From Mesorhabditis belari (taxonomy: Eukaryota; Nematoda; Chromadorea; Rhabditida; Rhabditidae), in assembly GCA_958450365.1 (NCBI GenBank), contig CAUEEP010000877.1, positions 234,001-298,000 on the forward strand: a stretch of DNA of 64,000 nucleotides, in the 5' to 3' direction. Numbering within the stretch: the stretch's first letter is position 1; each line of letters opens with the position of its first letter. A program made the position numbers and the translations under genes. The notes below the pieces were generated by a model. The model was not told where the DNA came from. It saw only the letters and a list, made by a program, of their open reading frames with translations, and searched no databases. Shown here one piece after another: positions 21,801 to 31,015 of the stretch.

Positions 21801-22460
21801 ATGTGCTTGATGGTTGCTGAAAAAAACTGACACTGACCCGATTAAAACGGTGAGAATATTGATAATGAGGACACTTGTGATGATCGTGTACAAAAAGAGA
21901 AACACTGGGATCATCCATTGCCGAAAGGCGCACTAAATTTATTGTTTGTATGGGCGTTTTTTTTTCTAAAATTTGAATAAATATTAGGTACGGAAAAAAT
22001 TAATGTCGTATTTGTGGGTCTCACTTTCCGGCGTCGCCTACGCGGCTGCAGATGCTTACTGACCTTGGGTCTTTTTATGTATTTGAGTATTTTTTTTCGG
22101 AGCCAAAATTAGCAACGCACTTTGGGGTCACCCCACACACAATTGGGAACCATCTCAAGGAAATCGGAAAAGTAAAAAGTTGGAAAAGTGGGTGCCTCAT
22201 CAGTTGAACGAATATCAAAAATTGCACCGTTACCTCACATCGTATTACTATTATTATTACTATTAATATTATTATTATCGTATTGTTTGTAGGTGCGTTT
22301 TTTTTCTAAAATTTGAATAAATAGTTAGTTACCTGAAGTTCGTTTGCTTGAAAATCGATCCACGATGAGGGCATCGTGCAGTTCACTTCGCCTAAACTTC
22401 TAGCTTACGACATAACCAAATAACATCGAATAGCCCTACGAAAATTCCATAACCCTTGCC
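21800..22460. other. Repeat-derived intergenic sequence
   Basis: Two direct copies of a unit ending TTTTCTAAAATTTGAATAAA occur at about 21938-21985 and 22280-22330, separated by a (TAT/TTA)n stretch at 22245-22280. A mariner-like end (GGTACGGAAAAAATTAATGT) starts near 21989. No gene recognised. Confidence 0.45.
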
Positions 22461-22467
22461 TTCTTAT

Positions 22468-22594
22468 CAGGGCTGGACGAAGAGACGATTTTCCAGGCCA
22501 GGCCAGGCCAGGCCATCTGGCTGGCTTTTGGCTTGACCTTGACCTGGCTGGGTCAAATCACGGCCATGGCTTTTGGCTTTTTCGTCCAGCCCAG
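22468..22594. mobile_element. hAT-type MITE with 8-bp target duplication
   Basis: Starts CAGGGCTGGACGAAG and ends CTTTTTCGTCCAGCCCAG, a terminal inverted repeat with the CAGGG head typical of hAT elements. It is flanked by CTTCTTAT (22460-22467) and CTTCTTAC (22595-22602), a one-mismatch 8-bp target duplication, which is the hAT length. Inside are repeated GGCCA units (GCCAGGCCAGGCCAGGCC). At 127 bases it is non-autonomous. A second right end is at about 20228-20243. Confidence 0.75.
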
Positions 22595-22686
22595 CTTCTT
22601 ACTTACTTATTACGTTATTATCAACTTAATAATTACTTATTGCTAAGTTTAACTAGGTATAAACTTTCCAAACATGTGTACCATTT

Positions 22687-22986
22687 TTGACTTTTTCATC
22701 TAATTCGCCAAAGATCTCGAAGGCTCCATTTCTAAAGGCAAAAAGTCTGCTTATCGATTGTTTTTACGGTAAAACATACGAAAAAAGTGACCACTGTATG
22801 CTGCTCTCGTTATTTATTCCACGTAGTGACACCTGGAGAAGAAAAACATATAAATGGAAAAAGAGGGGGGAAACCTGGCATAAACCATATGTGGCCCAGA
22901 AGAACAAAGAGACCAGCAAGAAATTCGCTGATAATTCAAGCTTAAATTTAATTGAATTTATGTCTAAAAAAAACCCATTATTTTAA
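22687..22986 (+). other. Open frame of 99 codons, unrecognised
   Basis: The frame begins MTFSSNSPKISKAPFLKAKS and is rich in Lys, Ser and aromatic residues; part reads DCFYGKTYEKSDHCMLLSLF. I see no domain, signal peptide or flanking splice site, and its start overlaps a dispersed repeat (see 20243-20360). It may be chance or a transposon fragment. Confidence 0.2.
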
Positions 22987-23043
22987 TCGTTATGTAACTT
23001 TCAGTTCGAACATTCGTGTGCCCGTTTGAGAAGTTTTTTTTTG

Positions 23044-25067
23044 CTAATCGTAAAGCATTAATTTCAAACACAAAACCCAAAATTTCCTATTTTTATAAAT
23101 TCTTTTCCAAAGAGATAAACCGACCATTTTCTTGATTGTCATAACAATTGCGCTCAGCTTTGGGAAAACCGTCAAAACGCGTAACGTCCACAAAGCGGCA
23201 AAGATAAAATTGAGGAAAAAGAAAACTTCGTAAAAAAGCAATGCATAGAACTTGATGATTCTAAAATAACATTATTCAAATGAAATAGGCTTTTAGATTT
23301 GTTACTCGAAAATCGCCGCTAGTTTCTTGCTTTCCGAACCGAAACTAAATTATAACTTTCAACGTTTAAATGCAAAAGTACAAAACCTCAAGAAATCCAT
23401 GGAAGAAAGTAGCAGAACCAAGCAGACGAACAGATAGCTGACGACCATTAAACCCAACATGAGCGTCGTGTAGGCACGATCTTTCCAAAAGAACTTATAG
23501 AGACCCTTTAAATGATTATATTCTTTTCTACTAATCGAGAAAACTCCACATCGGCGTGTGATCTTGGCTGACCTAGCCGTTTTCGCTGCGAAAAGGAAAA
23601 ATATTGGCAAAAGGTGTCAAGAAGGTAAAACATTTGCCATCTAAAAATTCAGCGAAAGTTACATTTCAGGCATTGTCTTTAGCTGGTTATAACAAAGCTT
23701 TTTACTCACAAAGAAAATAACATCCAACGCTTTCGTGTCAATTCTCTTTGGAAGTCTTCCACTTCATGAATGCCCAATAGTAGCCAGATGAAATAACTCA
23801 AGTAGGTCACGTAACACGTCTAATTTGAAATATGTTCCTTGAAGGAAAGATGCCAAAAGACGAACCATATAAAGTGCGAAACGAAAACATGGTGATGTCA
23901 CAAAACACCACCATCTGTGGAAACCATTTTTGATTTTCATCCAGATGTGGAGAGGAGATGCGCACTTTTTGACACAGCTTTTTAGACCCTCAAGACAGCT
24001 TTGATTTTCTTCTTCATTTTCGTCATCCATTTCTGAGTAGAAATTTTGAGTGACTTTATGTGTATGTTTCTCACCTTCTTCAAAAACGAAGCCACATGGA
24101 TGCAAGATTAGGGGCAACCAGAAGGGAATTGCTAATATGTAAACCATTAAGAAACCGAGACGAGAAGATCTAGATACCAGTAAAAAAACTTCCTAGAAAA
24201 AGTATAGGATTCAAAAATAAACAAAGTTTAACGCATTTCTTATGTATTTCTCAAAATCCCCTCGTAGAATGATTGAAGTTAGACAGACCATTGTCTATAC
24301 TTTTTAGCAAATCGCATAACATTTTTAGAGCATTTTCGAGATCAAAGAATTTGTTTGAATATTTTAAAAAGGGTAGGCCAAAAAAGTGTTTACCTTTGCC
24401 ACTATGGAAAATTTTATTGGTTGAGTTTATCCTATAGTTGAACAGATGAAAAATTAGGTTTTCCGTGGTTTTAATGAAACGACGCATAAGTCTAAAAAGC
24501 GAATTACAACTTTTCTCTTATTAAAAAGGTCAAAGCTACTAAAAAAATTCTTCTTTCTTCACATTTATCTCGACAAATTAAAGCTTTTGCTTTTAATCTA
24601 TGATTTTGAAAAAAATACCGAAACCCTGGTTTCCAACGATCGTTCATAGCATCTTGACACAAAACATGAGCGAGGAAAGTCTAGAGGGTTTTTCTGATTT
24701 TCCTCCCTAATTGATAGCCCTACTTCATCTTTGCATTCGTATGCCATTTCAACTAACGTGCTGCAGCTTTCTTTTTTTGTTTGCTTTACCAAATACTCCT
24801 CATTGATCAACCCTCGAGCTTGCTCGTGATCCCGGATATGGCACTTTTCGAGTAGCCGGTAAGCCAAAACAGAAAAGTTGCTAAAATTTTTGTGCTAAAT
24901 TAGAAATTTCACTTAGAAACCTTTTTTGTGGCTGGAAAAGCTTTGCCATTGCAGTATCGTACTGTTCCTCGAATTTTTCGATGAGTTTTTTGGAAATACA
25001 CTCGACAAGCAACGCGGCCATGAGAGGCGACTCGCATCTTCTCCACAATTCTTTACACGTGTCAACT
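23044..25067 (-). CDS. TRPM-like cation channel, partial (melastatin homology region to TM5)
   Basis: Read on the minus strand. An exon at 25067-24921, after a CTTTCAG acceptor, gives CKELWRRCESPLMAALLVEC and ends before a GTTTCT donor. The next exon, from about 24889, reads NFSVLAYRLLEKCHIRDHEQ and later TLVEMAYECKDEVG. These match the TRPM region with LW-x-x-x-x-PxxAALL, then LA-x-x-LL-x-C and LA-x-x-A. Further exons carry LILHPCGFVFEEGEKHTHK and FVTSPCFRFALYMVRLLASF (TM2), an acidic stretch (EMDDENEEENQS), and at 23241-23044 LRVLTVFPKLSAIVMTIKKM, the TM4-TM5 linker pattern with PKL. I found no pore helix or TM6 exons downstream, and some exon joins need frame changes. It may be a pseudogene or a gene whose end is lost. 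A mariner element sits just upstream. Confidence 0.55.
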
Positions 25068-25262
25068 CTGAAAGGACAAGGGATTTGTCTACAGTAATTC
25101 TATCACTATGCAATTGATCAATAAAGATTTGTTGATTGGAGTTGAAAATGTTCGCAATACACAGCAAATAGCTACTTGTATATTTTTGACGTAAAGAACG
25201 ACCTGTGTTTACTCTGTAGTTTTTACATCTTTTAAGTCCCAAAAAGACTATATCCAATTGTA

Positions 25263-25818
25263 TTGGGTTGATGCATAAGTCTTTTCGTTCCTTTTCGTCT
25301 GCCGTTTCAAGCCAACTAAATGCACCAATTAAACTACGGTTGATTTCATTAAAAAAACCCATTATTTTTCTGCAAAATGTCACATTAAAACGGGTTTAAA
25401 AATATTCATAAAGCCTGGATTTTCTTTCGAGAGTATGAAGTTCCAACGCAGGTAGTCAAAAAGGGCAAAGTTCGACTGAGCGGTTTAGACACCTTATCTA
25501 AAGAAAACCTATCTTTCGTGTTAATATATAAAAGATAGAGAAAAAAAAGTTTGATATTTTGCCAAAATTTCAGAGAAGATCCATTCAGCCAATTTTTCCG
25601 TAGATGATTTTTTATAGATTTTTGCGAAAAAATGGTCGTTTCTTGAGCTGAGGCGCTGTTCGAATTTGCTTTTGAAAGTGAACCGAAATTGATTTAAAAA
25701 GATGGAAATTGAACAAAAAAACACTTTTTTTATAGAGCAAACTATAGATTAATTCGTGAATTTGTTACTTTTTAACAGAAGTACGAAAAAAATGAAAAAG
25801 ACTTTTGCCCCAACCCAA
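25263..25818. mobile_element. Mariner-type non-autonomous element
   Basis: Left end TTGGGTTGATGCATAAGTCT and right end, read inverted, TTGGGTTGGGGCAAAAGTCT form a terminal inverted repeat; TA flanks both sides (25261-25262 and 25819-25820). About 556 bases, too short for a full mariner transposase. An open frame on the minus strand (SKFEQRLSSRNDHFFAKIY) shows no DD34D motifs. Its left end extends the open frame of the neighbouring TRPM-like exon (DEKERKDLCINPI is coded by the element end), which would mislead automatic annotation. Confidence 0.65.
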
Positions 25819-25819
25819 T

Positions 25820-26120
25820 AGATTGTATTTAGGTGTAAATTATCAAATTTTCGGGTAAACTCTTGAAAAATATTATGGAAAAATTGGAAAATTAGCATGT
25901 GGATTTGTTGATTATACTTTCAATTAAAACTGAAAATACATAGAAAGCCGTTAAGGTTGTCTCCTTAAAAGTTTTTAGATTTTGCGGGTTTTGGGCCAAC
26001 TATAAAAAACCCAAAAGAAAAAGGTTAAACCTGTAGAAAGCGTGAACAATTAGACGTGCCAAATGCTTGTCACGCAGCTTCACAATGGTTTTCTAAATTT
26101 TGTTTCAAATTGACTGTGTT
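25820..26120. other. Intergenic, no gene recognised
   Basis: AT-rich sequence between the mariner-type element and the last exon of the gene at 26124-26438. Nothing is seen. Confidence 0.5.
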
Positions 26121-26123
26121 TTT

Positions 26124-26438
26124 TCAGTGAACTTCTACCACTCTCAGAATGGAACTCATCAAGTTGTTGATGTATTTCAAACATTCCCTCTCCGTCGCAA
26201 ATTCATCTTTTGTAAGTGGGGACGAAGCATTTGCATCAGCGGCTGCTTCCACATCTAAAACTACAAAAATGATTCATACATTAAAAACAAAACCCCGTGC
26301 TATCAAAGGATCTTCCGCATTTGTTCCTGCAACTTCCGCATTTTCTTCATCCTCAGCTAAATGTTTTTGTTGATCTTCCTGAAAAGCTTCGCTCACCCGA
26401 TGGAGCAGCTGGGCCATTTGCATCGCCAACTTGTCCCA
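26124..26438 (-). CDS. Nematode-type gene of unknown function, two terminal exons
   Basis: Exon 26438-26294 follows an AAATTTAG acceptor and reads WDKLAMQMAQLLHRVSEAFQ, then a glutamine/aspartate stretch and DEENAEVAGTNAEDPLIAR. A phase-1 intron of 39 bases (GTTTTG...GTTTTAG) joins it to exon 26254-26124, which reads DVEAAADANASSPLTKDEFA, then ERECLKYINNLMSSILRV, and stops after EVH. The frame is open across the junction. Helical propensity is high and charge is mixed. Exons further 5' (26500-26560) are not resolved. The intron and the start of the last exon are duplicated in the neighbour 26661-27104, so the two are paralogous at their 3' ends. Family not recognised. Confidence 0.5.
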
Positions 26439-26660
26439 CTAAATTTTTTATATACTTAAATTATTTTAATGAATGTTTTTCGAAAAGCTTGGTAACCTGA
26501 TCGCATTTGTGATCGCAACCTGATCGTATTCACTTTAAAAAATGCAAATGTTTATAGAATTTTTTTCAATTTCTCAGATTTTTATTGATAAAAAACTTAA
26601 ATATTGACAATTAGATGAGAAGAAAAGACGCGGACGAAACTAGTTTTTTTTTCTGTTTAT

Positions 26661-27104
26661 TTAAGGTTGAAAACTTTGATAACCTAAAGATGTGGGAGCT
26701 GTAGATAATGCGGATCTGAATGAAACTGCTGAACCTGCTGAAGAATGAGTTCTCGAATGTGAAGCATTTGGTGATTCTGAAGCATTTGGTGATCCTGAAG
26801 CATTTGCTGATCCAGAAGTATTTGCTGATCCAGAGGTATTTTCTGATCCTGAAGCATTTGCTGATCCTGAAGCATTTGCTGATCCTGAAGCATTTGCTGA
26901 TCCTGAAGCATTTGCTGATTCTGAAGCATTTCCTGATCCTGAAGCATTTGCTGATTCTGAAGCATTTGCTGATCCTGAAGTATTTGCATCAGAGCCTGCT
27001 TCCACATCTAAAACTACAAAAATGATTCATACATTAAAAACAAAACCCCGAAAGTTCATTTGAGAAGTTCAAGCCAATGGCATTTGAGAAGTTCAAGCCA
27101 TACC
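26661..27104 (-). CDS. Asn-Ala-Ser-Gly-Ser repeat protein, 3' exons
   Basis: The terminal exon 27007-26661, after a GTAGTTTTAG acceptor, begins DVEAGSDA and then encodes thirteen hexapeptides of the type ANASGS (variants ANTSGS, ANASES, PNASHS), each with an N-x-S sequon. It ends SSAGSAVSFRSALS then TSLGYQSFQP and a stop. The upstream exon ends at 27104 (GQNTANNSAHLSSS, donor TCAG/GTATGG) and joins in phase 1, exactly as in the neighbour at 26124-26438. If secreted, it would be heavily N-glycosylated, like a mucin or surface coat protein, but I could not locate a signal peptide. Other frames of the repeat are open too, because the 18-base unit lacks stops. Confidence 0.5.
26757..26990. repeat. 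18-base coding minisatellite
   Basis: Thirteen units close to GATCCTGAAGCATTTGCT (plus strand), with single-base variants. Unit length is a multiple of three, so copy-number change preserves all reading frames. It lies entirely inside the exon at 26661-27007. Confidence 0.9.
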
Positions 27105-27289
27105 TGAGGAAGATAAATGTGCTGAATTGTTTGCCGTATTCTGTCCTGTGGCGACTTGATTTGCTCCACCCGGCACGGTTATCGGCGTTTTCGCTTCAAA
27201 AAATGCAAATGTTTACAGAAATTTTTAAATTTCTCAGACATGTATTGATAAAAACTTAAATATTGACAATTAGGTGAGAAGAAAATCTC

Positions 27290-27508
27290 TTACTTGACGC
27301 CGAACGAGCTTTGATAAAATGGGCCGGAAAGAATCTTTCCTAAAGCGAACCGAATTTTTTTTCTGAAAATCATTTTTATTTTTACCGAATTTTCCAATCT
27401 TTTAATATCTTCTAGCAAAACTTTCTCGAGTTCCTTGTCGTCCGCGGTAAGAAGTTTTTCCTTTTTGCGTAAGCGGCGCTTGGCGATTTTTCTAACAACA
27501 CAAAACAT
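27290..27508 (-). CDS. Small basic protein or first exon of the repeat-protein gene
   Basis: The frame starts at an ATG (27508) with MFCVVRKIAKRRLRKKEKLL, continues TADDKELEKVLLEDIKRLEN, and ends SSFGVK at TAA. At the end the sequence also forms a donor (CAA/GTAAGA), so it may be the first exon of the gene at 26661-27104. The first half is strongly basic and the middle is amphipathic helix. I recognise no domain. Which of the two readings is right cannot be told from sequence alone. Confidence 0.4.
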   Translation of the reverse strand: MFCVVRKIAKRRLRKKEKLLTADDKELEKVLLEDIKRLENSVKIKMIFRKKIRFALGKILSGPFYQSSFGVK

Positions 27509-27509
27509 T

Positions 27510-28000
27510 TTCAAGCTTTGTGGGCCAACTATCCAGGTTTTCTAATTCAAAAATCCTAAATAAAGCACCTTCATTTTATTTCCGAAATACGAGTTGAAAT
27601 TGTGCATAAAAAGTATAGTTTTCTGTTGATAAAATCGACGAAAAAATGATATTTAGAATGAAATGAGATACGCTGAAAGGACTAGTGCTTAGAAAATCAA
27701 AAAACAAAAAGAGGAAAATAACAAAAATTGTGTTTTTCGCAAAATTTATTGAAATTTATTAGTTTAGAAACACTTTTTTCAAACTTTTTCAAAAAGACTC
27801 TAAAAACTAAAAAATTTGCTTCTTGCGTTTCTAATTTTTGTCTATAAGATAAGCCTGAAAGCACAAAAAGAGTGGACCGACTAAAAAAATGCTGATAAAA
27901 AGAATACAGAAAATGAATCATACTCAAGTTAAAAGATATTATATTTACAACTTGAAAGTTTGTACACTTATTTCTTGCACTTTTTAGAAATAACTAGTGC
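27510..28000. other. Intergenic, no gene recognised
   Basis: AT-rich with one minus-strand frame (27697-27927, MSMIHFLYSFYQHFF start) that lacks other support. Confidence 0.4.
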
Positions 28001-28005
28001 ACTAA

Positions 28006-28167
28006 TTAATCTACATTTTTCACCCAAAAAAGGTCTATTGATTCTTTAAAACAGGCTTTTGGCAGATTTAGAAAAGCTTCGGTTTTGTAGGTTTCTACGG
28101 AGCAAGAAGTTGATGAACCAAAAATGATGAACACTCGAAGAAGTGATTTGAGCACTTTCTTCCACAT
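28006..28167 (-). CDS. Possible small secreted peptide, 53 residues
   Basis: ATG at 28167 opens MWKKVLKSLLRVFIIFGSST followed by SCSVETYKTEAFLNLPKACF and a short end before TAA at 28008-28006. The first 20 residues are a plausible signal peptide (basic, then hydrophobic, then small residues), leaving a mature peptide of about 30 residues with two cysteines. It is short and no paralogue or splice evidence is seen, so it could also be a first exon or chance. Confidence 0.3.
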   Translation of the reverse strand: MWKKVLKSLLRVFIIFGSSTSCSVETYKTEAFLNLPKACFKESIDLFWVKNVD

Positions 28168-28599
28168 AAACCTATTTTAGTGTCAATGAAAAAAAGAGAG
28201 AGCATAACAAGTTAGATAAATAGCCAAATTTTCAGCTAGATCTAATCAATCATTTTTGTTAAAGTTCCATTTGAAGAATTTTCAGAAAAACTTCAATCTC
28301 TGCTCAAATTCGTTTCAAAAGTTACCCAAATTTGCCTAAGCATGTCTTAAATCAGATAATATAGAGCAACTTTCATTTAGAGAAGTCTAATTTCATTGGT
28401 GTATTAAATATGTTTTCAGGAAAACACGAAAAAGTGTATCAAATTTGAAGTTGTCATTCTAATAGATTTGTATTCATCATTTAAAGCCATTTTTCAGTCT
28501 ATTTTAAATTTAATTTTAGCTTTTAAAAAGATTTCAGAATTGCCAAATTCAATAAAATAAAGACATTTTTCATGCGCGTCCTTGATTTTCTTGTAAGAC

Positions 28600-29175
28600 T
28601 TTTCTGATTGCCAATGAGTTGGCGTCCTTATCTCAAGGGAATAAAGCGAAAATTTTCCCTATGCTCGTTCATTACTTTTTTTGAAACTTATGCAGGGTTT
28701 TTTGGGAGCTATATGAATAATTTCCTCTCGTTCCATTTTACCGTTTCTCAAGTTGTCAGAATTTCAGGGATTTCGAGAGGAAATTTTTCGAGTAACATAT
28801 TGTAACATAACATAGTAACGAGTAACATATTATTATTGTAATTCGGTTTTTAGACTTATGCAATGTTTCATTAAAACCTAATTCTTATTCTGTTCAACTA
28901 TAGGGTAAACTCAACCAATAAAATTTTCCAGAGTAGCAAAGATAAACATTTTTTATGGCCTACTGAGTTGGCGTCCTTATCTCAAGGAAGTAAAGCGAAA
29001 ATTTTCTCAACGCTCGTTCGTTACTTTTTTTTGGAAACTTATGCGGGTTTTTTGGGAGGGATCTGAAAAATTTCCTTGTTTCCTTGTTTCATTTTTCCAT
29101 TTCTCAAGTTTTCAGAATTTCAGGGATTTCGAGAGGAAATTTTTCGAGTAACGCGTTGTAACCTAACATAGTAAA
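28600..29175. repeat. Direct repeats of about 200 bases flanking a TRPM-derived fragment
   Basis: 28612-28805 and 28967-29170 are direct copies (GAGTTGGCGTCCTTATCTCA start, CGAGTAACATATTGTAACAT end). Between them 28850-28965 matches part of the TRPM-like locus (24380-24480, inverted). A third partial copy is at about 56100-56225, again directly before the longer TRPM-derived copy (56230-56730). So the association of these two sequences was duplicated. Confidence 0.6.
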
Positions 29176-29500
29176 CTTTTAAAAGCTTTCTAAAATTGAG
29201 GAGAGAATGAGTGACTGAATTTGTTTCAAAAAAGTTTTGGTGGTTTTAAACAAGCTCAATGGAAATTGTGATGATGAGACGCGAAATGGCTCTTTTTTTG
29301 TTTTTTGAGCCACTTTAAAAGCTAAAAAAAAAATTTCTATTTTTGTTTTTAAAATAAAAAGCTTTCTCGGAAAATCTTGTGAGATGAGTGGCCTTTTAGG
29401 TGCTAAACTTTAGATGTACCAAAGTCGACTATAAAGAGCACTCGAGCGCTCCAGCTCTTCACAAATTGGCAATTGAATATGCTCAAATTGGATTCCAAGA
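29175..29500. repeat. Dispersed duplicate of 57264-57580
   Basis: About 320 bases starting GTAAACTTTTAAAAGCTTTC match 57264-57580 in the same orientation with small differences, including GAGCACTCGAGCGCTCCAG. No coding sequence in the shared part, though the exon at 29531 directly follows this copy and not the other. Confidence 0.6.
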
Positions 29501-29530
29501 GAAAAATGAAACGAATATTATTTTTCAGGA

Positions 29531-29728
29531 TTTGAGATGTGCCCATTGATCACAGAAACTCAAGAAATGAAGCTCATCCGGCCGAGTGGTTTTGATGGAA
29601 CAGAGAATGACGTGATTGTGAATGGATGTGGGGAAATTGACGTTAACTCATCTTTTCTACCATTTCTATGGAATGGAAAGACTTACGACACGATTTCGCA
29701 ACTCAAAAAAGCAATTTTGCAAGCTTGA
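29531..29728 (+). CDS. Terminal exon of an unrecognised secreted-type gene
   Basis: After a TTTTTCAG acceptor (29522-29529) the frame reads FEMCPLITETQEMKLIRPSG, then VIVNGCGEIDVNSSFLPFLW and NGKTYDTISQLKKAILQA to TGA. Two cysteines spaced 28 residues apart and the beta-rich middle resemble small extracellular nematode domains (DUF281/C6-like), but the match is too weak to name. Earlier exons were not found; the sequence before the acceptor is a dispersed repeat. Confidence 0.4.
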   Translation, partial: FEMCPLITETQEMKLIRPSGFDGTENDVIVNGCGEIDVNSSFLPFLWNGKTYDTISQLKKAILQA

Positions 29729-29823
29729 ACGTCAATTCCACCACAAACGCTTTAGAACTTAGTGAACTCGATGAAAAATCGACTGCTCGACGTCATCGAG
29801 AAAAAGGGAGCATCTATTGATTA

Positions 29824-30660
29824 CCGTATTTACTCGAATCGAAGACCGTTCTTCTATTTTTTTTCAATCACCCCCTAGACCCCGTCTTCTATTCGAGGCC
29901 GGCCTTTTATTATTTGCATTCACTAAAATTTTCAGGAAAGTAACCAGCCTTTTAAAAAAAATTTTTTATAGAAATTTATTGTAACATTTAACAACAAAAT
30001 TTATCAACAACAACAACAACCTTTAATAACAACATTAACAACAATTAATCAGAAAATAAAAAAGCAGTAATAATAACCTTCTCACTTGATTCAATGTCAT
30101 CCTCTATTAAATCCGGATCTTGCAAAATTCCATCAAGTCCCTCTGGGCTCGAAATTGAATCGTTTTCACTCTCATATCCATTGTTTCTATCCACGTCGGA
30201 GTCGATATCTTGACAAAGTTTTGCTAATCTTCCTCCAATCTTGCAATATCCAGCTTGAATCGACCACTCTCAACAGCTTCCCCTTTGCGGAAACAAAAAA
30301 TCTCATTATCCTCGCTGTTGGATTCCTTGTTGTCATTTTTTGCCGTCTCAAAAAATGCGCCAGCCATTCATTGCTTGCAGAGAAAGCTTTGAGAAACTTT
30401 GTGAAATCTTTCGATTTCTTTTGCAGCGACTCCTCTTTTGTCGTCCAGTCTCGAATCGTCTTTGGAGTCACCTTAAACTGTCGTGCAGCCAGAGTCAAAA
30501 TGGCAGCGGTATCACGGAAATGTGGAGATGGCGGAGGTATAATGGAAAAGTACCACAAAAAAATTATTAATACAAGATGTAGAAAAATACCAAAAAAATA
30601 GTACTATTGAATTGAATATTATTTTTACCCTATTGGGTAAATTCCCTTATTCTTTTCCCG
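29824..30660 (-). mobile_element. pogo/Tigger-like transposon, internally deleted, right end missing
   Basis: A terminal sequence CCGTATTTACTCGAAT (with AGACCG following) abuts TA at 29822-29823. On the minus strand the N-terminal frame reads LAARQFKVTPKTIRDWTTKE and later FSASNEWLAHFLRRQKMTTR. These are the Psq-type and CENP-B/Tc5-type helix-turn-helix domains of pogo transposases. A separate frame at about 30240-30060 reads GGRLAKLCQDIDSDVDRNNG then an acidic tail (SISSPEGLDGILQD, EDDIESSE), the usual C-terminal end of this family. The DDE catalytic domain between them is absent: a deletion derivative that cannot transpose itself. The right end is replaced by kinase sequence near 30665; the missing end type is seen at 41992. 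Confidence 0.7.
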
Positions 30661-30689
30661 TATTAATTTTGAAAAAGTTATAGAATTAT

Positions 30690-31015
30690 AGAGTACTCTC
30701 GTTACAGCTGTTCTTTCGGTGTTCTTCTCTACGAAATGTACTCATTCGGCAAGACTTCGTTCCATTCAATAAACCAAGAGGAAGTGCTTCTACATTTGAA
30801 AACGGGGAAACTTTTGAAAGTCCCAGAAGCGGCTCCATCTCTGATGTAATCGAGTTAGAAATTTGCGAATATCAAACGTTTAGAAGCTCGATTATTGGTA
30901 ATTGTTGGACAGAAGAACCAAACCATCGGCCGGAGTTTTCAAAAATCCGGCAAAGTCTCTATAAAGAGATGGAAGATAATTCTGAATGTTACGGGTATTT
31001 ACATTTCAGGTAATT
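30690..31015 (+). pseudogene. KIN-16-like tyrosine kinase, C-lobe fragment with frameshift
   Basis: The first frame reads YSCSFGVLLYEMYSFGKTSF and then QEEVLLHLKTGKLLKVPEAA, subdomains IX-X of a tyrosine kinase (SFGVLLYE). The frame breaks at a CT duplication near 30838 (CCATCTCTGATG). The second frame reads DVIELEICEYQTFRSSIIGN, CWTEEPNHRPEFSKIRQSLY and KEMEDN, subdomain XI. The exon ends TTTCAG/GTAATT at about 31010. Ahead of it is the truncated pogo-like element; behind it is receptor C. Removing two bases would restore the frame, so inactivation by this change may be fairly recent, but the N-lobe and catalytic loop are missing here. Confidence 0.7.

Noticed and set aside
25263..25383. N-terminal extension of the TRPM-like exon (ADEKERKDLCINPI)
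   Set aside because: These residues are coded by the terminal repeat of the mariner-type element.
26684..27025. Long open frames on both strands in other frames of the 18-base repeat (Leu/Ile/Lys-rich and Gln/Met/Leu/Asp-rich readings)
   Set aside because: The unit lacks stops in several frames, so openness is automatic. Only the sequon frame joins in phase to splice sites shared with the neighbouring paralogue.
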